This document shows positions 8,126 through 14,844 of a stretch of DNA of 21,882 nt, piece by piece. Source of the stretch: Acidiferrobacter sp. (GTDB lineage Bacteria > Pseudomonadota > Gammaproteobacteria > Acidiferrobacterales > Acidiferrobacteraceae); assembly GCA_027335965.1 (NCBI GenBank), contig DAHWGZ010000013.1:13-21894 (forward strand). The letters run 5' to 3'. The first letter of the stretch is position 1, and each line of letters opens with the position of its first letter. The notes beneath the pieces were generated by a model that worked only from the letters and a program-made list of their open reading frames with translations, did no database searches and was not told the DNA's origin. The position numbers and the translations under genes were made by a program.

Positions 8126-8629
8126 ATGGCACTGCGCGAGATCCTCCGTTACCCCGACCCCCGGCTACGCAAAAAGGCGCTGCCCGTGGCGCGCGTGGAT
8201 GAAGACATCCAGGCGCTCATCCGGGACATGGCCGAAACCATGTACCGGGCGCCCGGTATCGGCTTGGCCGCCACCCAGATCGACGTGGCAAAACGCGTCG
8301 TCGTGATCGACGTGAGCGCGGACCACAAGGATCTGCGGGTCTTCGTCAACCCCGTCATCAGCGAGCGATCCGGGGTCTTTGGCATCGAGGAGGGGTGCCT
8401 GTCGGTGCCCGGCGTGTTCGAGGAGGTCGAGCGCGCCCAGAAGATCACGGTGCGCGCGCAAGACGCGAGCGGCGCGGCCTTCGAGCTCGTGGCCGAGGAC
8501 CTGCTGGCGGTGTGCATCCAGCATGAGATCGACCACCTCGATGGCAAGGTGTTCGTCGACTACCTCTCGCGCCTGAAGCAGCAGCGCATCCGCAGGAAAC
8601 TCGAAAAACAGCAACGCCTGGCGATGTGA
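8126..8629 (+). CDS. def: Peptide deformylase
   Basis: Def removes the N-formyl group from nascent proteins in the cytosol, using a metal ion. It has 167 residues, normal for the class I bacterial enzyme. The three family motifs are intact: GIGLAATQ at 44-51, EGCLSVPG at 89-96 with metal ligand Cys91, and QHEIDHLDG at 132-140 with ligands His133 and His137 and catalytic Glu134. The start is ATG 8126, with no Shine-Dalgarno sequence and a TATAAT box 6 nt upstream, so the mRNA may be leaderless. It is the first gene of def-fmt-rsmB-TPR. Def and Fmt act on the same formyl group at opposite ends of the cycle. Confidence 0.98.
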   Translation: MALREILRYPDPRLRKKALPVARVDEDIQALIRDMAETMYRAPGIGLAATQIDVAKRVVVIDVSADHKDLRVFVNPVISERSGVFGIEEGCLSVPGVFEEVERAQKITVRAQDASGAAFELVAEDLLAVCIQHEIDHLDGKVFVDYLSRLKQQRIRRKLEKQQRLAM

Positions 8630-8636
8630 GCCGGTC

Positions 8637-9560
8637 GTGAGGACGGTTTTCGCGGGCACGCCGCCCTTTGCCCTACCGGCCCTGGAGGCCCTGGTCAAGG
8701 CCGGTTACGACATGGCGGGCGTGCTGACCCAGCCCGACCGGCCGGCCGGCCGCGGGCGCAAGCTCACTCCAAGCCCGGTCAAGACGCGCGCAGCCGCGCT
8801 CGGCATCCCCGTACACACGCCCGAGGACGGCGCCCAGGCCGAGGTGGTGGTGCGCGCGCTCGCCCCCGATGTGGTGGTGGTGGTGGCCTATGGGCTGCTC
8901 CTGCCGCCGGCGCTGCTCGCGATCCCCGCGCACGGTTGCCTGAACATCCATGCCTCGCTGCTCCCGCGCTGGCGCGGCGCGGCGCCCATTGCCCGCGCGA
9001 TAGAGGCTGGCGACGCCGAGACCGGGATCACCATCATGCGCCTCGATGCCGGCCTCGATACCGGACCGATGCTCGCGCGCGCGGTGCTCGCCATCGAGCC
9101 CTCCGACACCAGCGAGACGCTCGCCGAGCGCTTGGCGCCCCTGGGGGCAAAGACGCTTTTGCCCGTGCTCGACGCGCTGCGCGCGCAGCGACCCGTGGCG
9201 GAAATCGCCCAGCCGCCGACTGGCGCCACCTACGCGCGCAAGCTCCGCAAGGACGAAGGGCTCGTCGACTGGCGGCGCGACGCATCCTCGCTGGAGCGGC
9301 AGATCCGCGCCTTCACGCCTTGGCCCGGGGTGCGCACCCTGATCGGCGGCGCGGCCGTGAGGGTCGGCGCGGCGCACATCGTGGAGGCCTCACGGACGGC
9401 CGAACCGGGCATGGTCCTGGAGGTCGGACCCGAACTCGTGATCGCCACCGGACACGGGGCGCTGGCGGTGAGCGCCCTGCAGGCCGCCAATGCCCGCATG
9501 CAGCCCGCCGGGGCCTTTTTGCAGGCCCACCCGCTGCGCATCGGGGATCGCGTTGGCTAA
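8637..9560 (+). CDS. fmt: Methionyl-tRNA formyltransferase
   Basis: Fmt transfers a formyl group from 10-formyl-THF to Met-tRNA(fMet) to make the initiator. The product is 307 residues and starts with GTG at 8637, giving MRTVFAGTPPFALPALEAL against the usual TPEFA form. The catalytic residues are in place: Asn103 and His105 in NIHASLLPRWRGAAP, and Asp141 in GLDTG. The C-terminal tRNA-binding domain follows, including TPWPG and a G/A-rich beta region. It lies 7 nt after def. Its stop codon is inside the start region of rsmB, so the operon is tightly coupled. Confidence 0.97.
   Translation: MRTVFAGTPPFALPALEALVKAGYDMAGVLTQPDRPAGRGRKLTPSPVKTRAAALGIPVHTPEDGAQAEVVVRALAPDVVVVVAYGLLLPPALLAIPAHGCLNIHASLLPRWRGAAPIARAIEAGDAETGITIMRLDAGLDTGPMLARAVLAIEPSDTSETLAERLAPLGAKTLLPVLDALRAQRPVAEIAQPPTGATYARKLRKDEGLVDWRRDASSLERQIRAFTPWPGVRTLIGGAAVRVGAAHIVEASRTAEPGMVLEVGPELVIATGHGALAVSALQAANARMQPAGAFLQAHPLRIGDRVG
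9543..9547 (+). promoter_or_regulatory. Ribosome binding site supporting the rsmB TTG start
   Basis: GGGGA at 9543-9547 lies 5 nt before TTG 9553, inside the last codons of fmt. It favours this start over ATG 9490, which would add 21 residues read in another frame of fmt. Confidence 0.5.
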
Positions 9561-10836
9561 ACCCCGCCATGCCCTGGTCCTGCGCGCGCGGTCCGCGCGC
9601 ATCATCGCCCAGGTCCTGGCCGGGCGCGCGCTCGATCCGGCGCTGGACGAGGATCGCGCCCACCATGGCCGCCACGGGCTCGTCGAGGAACTGGCGATCG
9701 GCACGATCCGCTATGCGCCCCGCCTTCTGGCGCGCACGGCCCCGTTGCTCAAGCACCCGTTCCGCAAGGCCGACCTGGATCTGCAGGCCCTGATCCTCAT
9801 GGGTCTTTATCAGGCGTCCTTCATGGACACGCCCGCGCCGGTGGCGGTCTCCGAGGCGGTAGCCGCCGCCGATGCCCTGGGCAAGCCCTGGGGGCGTGGC
9901 GCGCTGAACGCGGTCTTGCGCGCCGCCGTGGCGGCCGAGGCCCGTGAGCCCTACGCCGGATACAACCACCCGGACTGGTTCGTGGATCGCCTGAAGGCGG
10001 CATGGCCGGAGGCCTGGCGCGCGGTGCTGGCCGCGAACGACGAGCGCGCGCCGCTGACGCTGCGCGTGGATACCCGGCAGATCACGCGCGCCGATTATCT
10101 TGCGCAACTTACGCAAGCCGGGATCAGCGCCCACGCGCACCCCGTGGCCGACACCGCGGTGGTGCTCGCCCAGGGGGCTCAGGTGCCGGGGCTCCCCGGA
10201 TTCCGCGAGGGGCTGGTATCGGTCCAGGACGCCGCCGCGCAACTCGCGGCCCCGCTGCTCGCCCCCGCCCCGCGCGATGCCGTCCTCGACGCCTGCGCCG
10301 CGCCCGGCGGCAAGACCGGTCACCTGGCGCAATCCGCGCCCGAGGCCTACGTGACCGCGGTCGATTCCGAGCCGGCGCGGATGGCGCGGCTTGCGGAGAC
10401 CCTGGCGCGCCTCGGGTGCGAGGCGCGCGTGCGGACGCTCACCCAGGATCTCGCCGATCAGCCCCTCGAGGACCACTTCCAGCGCATCCTGCTCGACGCG
10501 CCCTGCTCGGCGACCGGCGTCATCCGACGCCACCCGGACATCAAGCTGCATCGCCGCGCCGCGGACCTGGCGCCTCTGCGGGCCGTGCAGGCCCGGCTCC
10601 TCGACCGGCTGTGGCAAAACCTGAGGCCGGGGGGCACCATGGTCTATGCGACGTGCTCGGTGCTGCCGGAGGAAAACGAGGAGCAAGTGATGGACTTCCT
10701 CGCGCGCACGCCGGACGCCCGCGAGGACGGCTTTCGATTCGCGGTCGGGCAGGCCCGTCGCGCGGGTTGGCAGTTCCTGCCGGGCGACGCCGGCATGGAC
10801 GGGTTCTATTACGCGCGCCTCGCGCGGCGCGCCTAA
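9553..10836 (+). CDS. rsmB: 16S rRNA (cytosine-967-C5)-methyltransferase RsmB
   Basis: RsmB (also called Sun or Fmu) methylates C967 of 16S rRNA using SAM. From the TTG at 9553 the product is 427 residues, nearly the same as the 429 of E. coli, so I prefer this start over ATG 9490. An N-terminal NusB-like RNA-binding domain (about 1-140) is followed by the Rossmann methyltransferase domain. The SAM-binding motif DACAAPGGKTG is at 246-256. The release cysteine is Cys318 in DAPCSATGVIRRHPDIK and the catalytic cysteine is Cys368 in ATCSVLPEENEEQV. The start overlaps the fmt stop by 8 nt. The gene is followed 23 nt later by a TPR gene. Confidence 0.95.
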   Translation: MAKPRHALVLRARSARIIAQVLAGRALDPALDEDRAHHGRHGLVEELAIGTIRYAPRLLARTAPLLKHPFRKADLDLQALILMGLYQASFMDTPAPVAVSEAVAAADALGKPWGRGALNAVLRAAVAAEAREPYAGYNHPDWFVDRLKAAWPEAWRAVLAANDERAPLTLRVDTRQITRADYLAQLTQAGISAHAHPVADTAVVLAQGAQVPGLPGFREGLVSVQDAAAQLAAPLLAPAPRDAVLDACAAPGGKTGHLAQSAPEAYVTAVDSEPARMARLAETLARLGCEARVRTLTQDLADQPLEDHFQRILLDAPCSATGVIRRHPDIKLHRRAADLAPLRAVQARLLDRLWQNLRPGGTMVYATCSVLPEENEEQVMDFLARTPDAREDGFRFAVGQARRAGWQFLPGDAGMDGFYYARLARRA

Positions 10837-10844
10837 GCACGTTC

Positions 10845-10850
10845 GAGGAG
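10845..10850 (+). promoter_or_regulatory. Ribosome binding site for the TPR gene
   Basis: GAGGAG at 10845-10850 lies 9 nt before TTG 10860, just after the rsmB stop codon. It decides the start of the next gene, because no ATG or GTG lies near this position in frame. Confidence 0.6.
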
Positions 10851-10859
10851 ATCGACCAT

Positions 10860-11177
10860 TTGGACACCGAGACGCTGGAAAGGATGCTCGCGCGCGGCCA
10901 GGACAACCTGCTGCTGCGCTTTGGATTGGGCGGCGAATACGCGCGCCTCAAGCAATACGATAAAGCCATCCCGCACCTCGAGGCCGCGGTGGCCTTCGAC
11001 CCGGCTCACGCCGCGGCCTGGAAGCTGCTCGGCCAGGCGCTGGCGGCCAGCGACCGCCCCGAGGAGGCGCGCCGGGCCTATCGCGAGGGCATTCGCGCCG
11101 CCGAGGCCGGCGGACATATCCAGGCGGCGCGCGAGATGCGGGTCTTTCTGAAACGCCTCGACAAGGCCGCCGGCTGA
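10860..11177 (+). CDS. Small tetratricopeptide repeat protein
   Basis: From TTG 10860 the product is 105 residues, starting MDTETLERMLARGQDNLLLRFGL. Two TPR units are visible at about 20-85, with the pattern GEYARLKQYDKAIPHLEAAVAFDP and AWKLLGQALAASDRPEEARRAYREGI. The ending AREMRVFLKRLDK recurs in small conserved TPR proteins of sulfur-oxidising and related proteobacteria, from general recollection. The role is unknown; TPRs usually bind partner proteins. It is probably cotranscribed with rsmB. The same frame is open much further upstream, but that part is a shadow of rsmB. It ends 9 nt from the convergent acyltransferase gene. Confidence 0.85.
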   Translation: MDTETLERMLARGQDNLLLRFGLGGEYARLKQYDKAIPHLEAAVAFDPAHAAAWKLLGQALAASDRPEEARRAYREGIRAAEAGGHIQAAREMRVFLKRLDKAAG

Positions 11178-11186
11178 CGCGCGCCT

Positions 11187-12083
11187 CTAATACACCGAGG
11201 GCGCCCCGGGCGGGCGGGTCTTGAAACGCTTGTGGACCCAAAAATACTGCTCGGGATGCTCGCGCACGCCGTCTTCGATGGCGCGGTTGGTGGCGGTCGC
11301 GTCGCTCAGGGCATCGCCGCTCGGGAAGCCCGCGAGCGGCGGCTCGAAGGCGATCTCATAGCCTTGGCCCCGCGGCTTCTGCCACACATAGCAGGGAACG
11401 ACCCGCGCGTCCACGGCGCGCGCAAGCCTCCCCACGGCGTGAAGGGTGATCGTCGGCACGCCGAAGAACGGGGCGAATACGCTCGAGCGCTCGCCGAAGT
11501 CCTGGTCCGGCAGGTAATAGAGGACGCGCCCCTCGCGCAGGGCCTTCAGCACCGGCCGCACGCCCTCCTGTTGCGTGATCATGGTCGCCCCGAAACGGCC
11601 GATGCCGCGGCGGAAGGCGGCCTCGAAGACCGGATTGGGCAGGCGCCGGTAGACATTGGCCATGGGCCGCTCGAGGGACAGGACGCAACCGATCTCGAGG
11701 GCCGCGAAGTGCGGGACCAGCAATATCACGTTGCCTTGCGCCAAGGCCCGATCGTAATGTTCGCGTCCGCGGAACGAGACCAGACGGGATAGCCGCGCGG
11801 GACTGGCCCACCACGCGACCATGACATCGAACACCCCCTGGCCCAGGGCCGCGAAGTGGGCGCGGGCGAGACGCGCGCGCCACTCATCGCTTTTCTCCGG
11901 GAAGCACAGGCGCAGGTTGGTGAGGACCACGCGCCGGCGCGCCGCCAGCAACCGGTGGGCTAGCCGCCCCAGGGCATGGCCGATGGCCGCCAGCACCGGC
12001 AAGGGCAGGTGACTCAAGCCCCAGAACGCCACCAGCGCCACGCGCGCGGCGGCCTGGCCGAGGCTGCCGGCGCGCTCACTCAT
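11187..12083 (-). CDS. Lipid A biosynthesis acyltransferase, LpxL/LpxM family (copy 1, distal)
   Basis: Members of this family add secondary acyl chains to the lipid A precursor at the inner membrane, using acyl-ACP. The product is 298 residues from ATG 12083, with an N-terminal hydrophobic segment (about 14-35). The HX4E catalytic motif is His125-Glu130 in VPHFAALEIG. YYLPDQDFG, FAPFFGVPT and the C-terminal EQYFWVHKRFKTR are further signatures. An upstream ATG at 12098 would give 303 residues. The 12083 start overlaps the preceding gene by 8 nt (ATGAGTGA), matching the next junction in the cluster. Chain specificity and acylation position cannot be assigned from sequence. It is the last of three tandem paralogues. 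Confidence 0.92.
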   Translation of the reverse strand: MSERAGSLGQAAARVALVAFWGLSHLPLPVLAAIGHALGRLAHRLLAARRRVVLTNLRLCFPEKSDEWRARLARAHFAALGQGVFDVMVAWWASPARLSRLVSFRGREHYDRALAQGNVILLVPHFAALEIGCVLSLERPMANVYRRLPNPVFEAAFRRGIGRFGATMITQQEGVRPVLKALREGRVLYYLPDQDFGERSSVFAPFFGVPTITLHAVGRLARAVDARVVPCYVWQKPRGQGYEIAFEPPLAGFPSGDALSDATATNRAIEDGVREHPEQYFWVHKRFKTRPPGAPSVY

Positions 12084-12966
12084 AGGGGGACTTCCCATCC
12101 AGGCGCACGCGCTTGAAGCGCTTGTAGGTCCAAAGATATTGTTCCGGCATCCCGCGCACGCCCTCCTCGATGGCGGCGTTCATGCGCGTGGCATCGGCGA
12201 GCGCATCATCGGTGGGAAAGGGGGCAAGGGCCGGACCGAGCGTCACCTCGAATCCGCCGCTCCCGGGCAGCTTGCGCGTGTAGCAGGGCAGCACCGCGGC
12301 GTCGCTCAAACGCGCAATGCGCGCGAGCGCGGTCAGCGTGGGGGTCGGCACCCCGAAAAACGGCGCGGTCAAGGCCTGCGCCCCGCCCGGGTCGAGATCC
12401 GGCAGGTAATAGAACGGCTTGTGGTCGCGGACCTCGCGGACGAGCGAGCGCAATGGCGCGTCATGACGCCACAGCAAGGCCCCGAAGCGCGAGCGGCGGC
12501 GCAGCAACACATGCGCGAGCACGCCGGTCGGGGCGCGATACATGCTGATGCAGGAGAACTCGTCCGACATCCGCAGCCCGCCCATCTCGAGACCCAGAAA
12601 ATGCGGGGCCAGAAAGATGATGTTGCGGCCGGCCGCGAGCGCCTCGTCGTACGAGGCGCGATCGACGATGCGCACCCGCCGGCGAAACTCCTCGTCCGAG
12701 GCCCACCACAGCCGCGCGGTGGCAAAGGCGGTGCGTCCGATGGCCACGAAATGGCGGCGCACCAGACGCTCGCGCTCGGAGGCCGAGAGCTCGGGGAAAC
12801 AGAGACCTATGTTGATGCGCGCGATGCGCCGGGGGCGCACGGCCACCCCATAGGCCAGGGCCCCGAGACCGGCGCCGACGGCCGACAGCAGGGACCACGG
12901 GAGGGCGGCGAGCGCGCGCAACAAGGCATCCACCACGCGTTCTGACGGCGTCGGTCCTTCAGTCAT
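12076..12966 (-). CDS. Lipid A biosynthesis acyltransferase, LpxL/LpxM family (copy 2, middle)
   Basis: This is a 296-residue paralogue of its two neighbours. It has a hydrophobic N-terminal region (about 11-45) and the HX4E catalytic motif His122-Glu127 in APHFLGLEMGG. YYLPDLDPGG and APFFGVPTPTLT follow, and the C-terminal EQYLWTYKRFKRVR is the usual LpxL-type ending. The start is ATG 12966, overlapping the upstream copy by 8 nt (ATGACTGA), so translation is likely coupled. It is clearly diverged from copies 1 and 3 in the middle region, so this is not a recent duplication. Which acyl position of lipid A it serves is unknown. Confidence 0.92.
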   Translation of the reverse strand: MTEGPTPSERVVDALLRALAALPWSLLSAVGAGLGALAYGVAVRPRRIARINIGLCFPELSASERERLVRRHFVAIGRTAFATARLWWASDEEFRRRVRIVDRASYDEALAAGRNIIFLAPHFLGLEMGGLRMSDEFSCISMYRAPTGVLAHVLLRRRSRFGALLWRHDAPLRSLVREVRDHKPFYYLPDLDPGGAQALTAPFFGVPTPTLTALARIARLSDAAVLPCYTRKLPGSGGFEVTLGPALAPFPTDDALADATRMNAAIEEGVRGMPEQYLWTYKRFKRVRLDGKSPYE

Positions 12967-13897
12967 AGAGGGAGTCGCCGGTATCGCGGGTCTTGAAGCG
13001 CTTCATCGTCCACATATATTGCTCCGGCATCTTGCAGACCGCCTGCTCTATCGCCGCATTCATGGCGGTCGCGTCCCCCACGGGGCTCTCGGTCGGGAAA
13101 TTGGCGAGCGGCGGCTCCAGCCACAGCTCGCAGCCGCCGCGGGGCAGGAGGCGGGTGAAACAGGGTATGACCACGGCATCGGTCATGCGCGCGAGACGCC
13201 CGAGGGTCGGCAAGGTCGCCGCCGGGACCCCGAAAAAGGGCGCGTAGACCGACTCCTTGGGTCCCAGGTCCTCATCGGGCACGTAAGAGGCGCCGTAGCC
13301 GGCCTTGACCGCGCGAACGAGCGGGCGCATGCCGGCCTCGCGCGCGAACACGCGCCCGCCGAAGCGTTCGCGCCCGCGCGTCATGACGAAATCGAGGACC
13401 GGATTCTTGAGGGGCTTTACGAACCCGACATAGGGAAAATAACGCGACAGGGCAAGGCTCGCCTCGAGCCCCACGCAATGGCAATGGAGGACAATGACAT
13501 TGCGGCCCGCGGCGCGCGCGGCCTCGTAATGCTCGAGACCGACCACGCGCAGGCAGCAGTCGAGCATGCGCTCGTCGCCCCACCAAAGGACCGCCATGTG
13601 AAACAGCGCGAGCGCCGCCAGGCGAAAGTGCTCGCGCACCGCCCGCTCCCGGCGCTCGGCGCCCCAATCCGGGAAACACAGGCCGATATTGATCGTGGCG
13701 ATGCGCCGCCTCTTGCGGTTGCCGCGATGATAGAGGCGGCCGAGGAGGGCCGCCATGCGCGCGCGCGCCACGAGCGGCAGGTAGAGGCTCGTCCGCAGGA
13801 ACGCCACCGCCGCCCACGTGGGCCAGTGGCGGGGCGCAAGCAGGCGCCAGGCAAAGGGGACCCGGTGGGCGCCGGGAAGGTCGGAGACTGCGGTCAT
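12959..13897 (-). CDS. Lipid A biosynthesis acyltransferase, LpxL/LpxM family (copy 3, proximal)
   Basis: The product is 312 residues, the longest of the three, with an extra N-terminal stretch (about 1-20). The catalytic motif is His140-Glu145 in LHCHCVGLEAS. Here a cysteine replaces the phenylalanine that follows the catalytic histidine in the other two copies. YVPDEDLGPKESVYAPFFGVP and EQYMWTMKRFKTRD are conserved. It is the first acyltransferase of the cluster, 43 nt after the ttcA-family gene. A strong hairpin directly abuts its ATG and no ribosome binding site is visible. A lipid A secondary acyltransferase role is inferred from the family. Confidence 0.9.
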   Translation of the reverse strand: MTAVSDLPGAHRVPFAWRLLAPRHWPTWAAVAFLRTSLYLPLVARARMAALLGRLYHRGNRKRRRIATINIGLCFPDWGAERRERAVREHFRLAALALFHMAVLWWGDERMLDCCLRVVGLEHYEAARAAGRNVIVLHCHCVGLEASLALSRYFPYVGFVKPLKNPVLDFVMTRGRERFGGRVFAREAGMRPLVRAVKAGYGASYVPDEDLGPKESVYAPFFGVPAATLPTLGRLARMTDAVVIPCFTRLLPRGGCELWLEPPLANFPTESPVGDATAMNAAIEQAVCKMPEQYMWTMKRFKTRDTGDSLYD

Positions 13898-13924
13898 GGG
13901 CCGGCATTGTGCCAGAGCCGGCCC
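13898..13924 (-). promoter_or_regulatory. Hairpin abutting the start codon of the acyltransferase cluster
   Basis: A perfect 8-bp GC-only stem (13917-13924 pairing with 13898-13905) with an 11-nt loop ends on the base before the ATG at 13897 in the minus-strand transcript. No T-tract follows, so it is not a classical terminator of the upstream gene. It would cover the normal ribosome-binding position. The loop contains CACAAT, a weak -10 match. The structure is seen directly; a regulatory role is inferred. Confidence 0.5.
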
Positions 13925-13940
13925 CGGCGGTCATCGCGCA

Positions 13941-14678
13941 TCATCCCGGGGACGAGGGATCGGTGCCGAGCAGCGGACGCACGGCGCTCAGGATGTTGCG
14001 AAAGAGACCCTTGTGGCGGGCCTCCTCGGCGGCCAGCAGGGCCTTCATGGCGGCGCGCTCGGTCGGCTTCCGGAAACAGGCCGGGCAATTGTCCGGGATC
14101 ACCGGGAGCGCGGCGGCGCGCGCGAAGTCGCGCAGCTGGCGCTCGCGGACGTAGACGAGGGGCCGGATGACGCGCAGATCCCCGGCATCCACCCGGTAGT
14201 GCGCGCGCATCGTATGCAAGGTCCCGGCATGAAAGGCGCTCATGAGAAAGGACTCGGCGATGTCGTCCAGGTGCTGGGCAAGCGCCAGCACGTTGTAGCC
14301 ATGGTCGCGGGCGAGACGGTAGAGGGTCCCGCGGCGCATGCGCGCGCAGTAGCTGCAAAACGAGTCGTTGCCGAGCGTCGTCTGGGCGCGTTCGGCGATG
14401 GCCTGCCGCTCGTAGAAGTACGGCACGCCGAGCGACTCCATATAAGGGATGAGCGGGGCGGGATCGAAGCCGTCGATGCCGGGATCCACGGTGGCAACGG
14501 CAAGATCAAAGGCCAGCGGGGCCTTTTTCTGAAGGTGGCGCAGGACCTGCAGGAGGCTCAGGCTGTCCTTGCCGCCCGAGACCCCCAGCAGCACGCGATC
14601 ACCCGCGCGGATCATGTCGTAGTCGGAAATGGCTTGGCCTGTCAGCCTCAGCAATGGCCTTGGGGGAATGGGCGGCAT
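13941..14678 (-). CDS. ttcA: TtcA-family tRNA thiolation protein (PP-loop ATPase)
   Basis: TtcA makes 2-thiocytidine at position 32 of certain tRNAs. It activates the base with ATP and transfers sulfur using an iron-sulfur cluster. The 245-residue product has the PP-loop SGGKDS at 34-39 and the cysteine pair CSYC at 108-111 followed by RMRRGTLY. ALAQHLDDIAESFLM is the usual helix following the core. The distal cysteine region reads DNCPACFRKPTER (Cys198, Cys201), unlike the PCNLCGSQ form of E. coli TtcA, so this is a divergent, shorter subgroup. Start ATG 14678 keeps the conserved N-terminal LTGQAISDYDMI segment. The gene leads the acyltransferase cluster, with 43 nt to the next gene. TilS is a less likely reading. 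Confidence 0.82.
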   Translation of the reverse strand: MPPIPPRPLLRLTGQAISDYDMIRAGDRVLLGVSGGKDSLSLLQVLRHLQKKAPLAFDLAVATVDPGIDGFDPAPLIPYMESLGVPYFYERQAIAERAQTTLGNDSFCSYCARMRRGTLYRLARDHGYNVLALAQHLDDIAESFLMSAFHAGTLHTMRAHYRVDAGDLRVIRPLVYVRERQLRDFARAAALPVIPDNCPACFRKPTERAAMKALLAAEEARHKGLFRNILSAVRPLLGTDPSSPG

Positions 14679-14844
14679 CGGGGTATGTTAGCGGTTCACC
14701 GGCGCCCTGCCAAAAACGGGGGTGCGGGCTGTGATTTCCGGGGACGGCTATGTTATGGTATCCGCTGCTAGCAGACCAGCCCTCGCCTGATCTCAAGACT
14801 TTAAACTCACACAAGGACCTCACCCTAAATCATCGGGAGCCACC
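14679..14844. other. Divergent spacer between the ttcA-family gene and metK
   Basis: This 166-nt spacer must hold the promoters for both directions. The metK side carries the extended -10 and palindrome listed separately, then a leader of about 80 nt. I see no recognisable SAM or SAH riboswitch core in it, although I cannot fold it reliably by eye. No coding sequence is supported. Confidence 0.5.
14751..14774 (+). promoter_or_regulatory. Likely metK promoter (extended -10) with palindrome over the start point
   Basis: TGTTATGGT at 14751-14759 fits an extended -10 element (TGn plus TATGGT). No good -35 was found, which extended -10 promoters tolerate. Just downstream, CTGCTAGCAG at 14765-14774 is a perfect 10-bp palindrome covering the expected transcription start. 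That is a good position for a repressor operator. It does not match the E. coli MetJ box. The sequence facts are direct; the function is inferred. Confidence 0.4.

Noticed and set aside
14766..14844. SAM or SAH riboswitch in the metK leader
   Set aside because: No recognisable conserved core was found by eye, and the leader is short. A covariance-model scan would be decisive.
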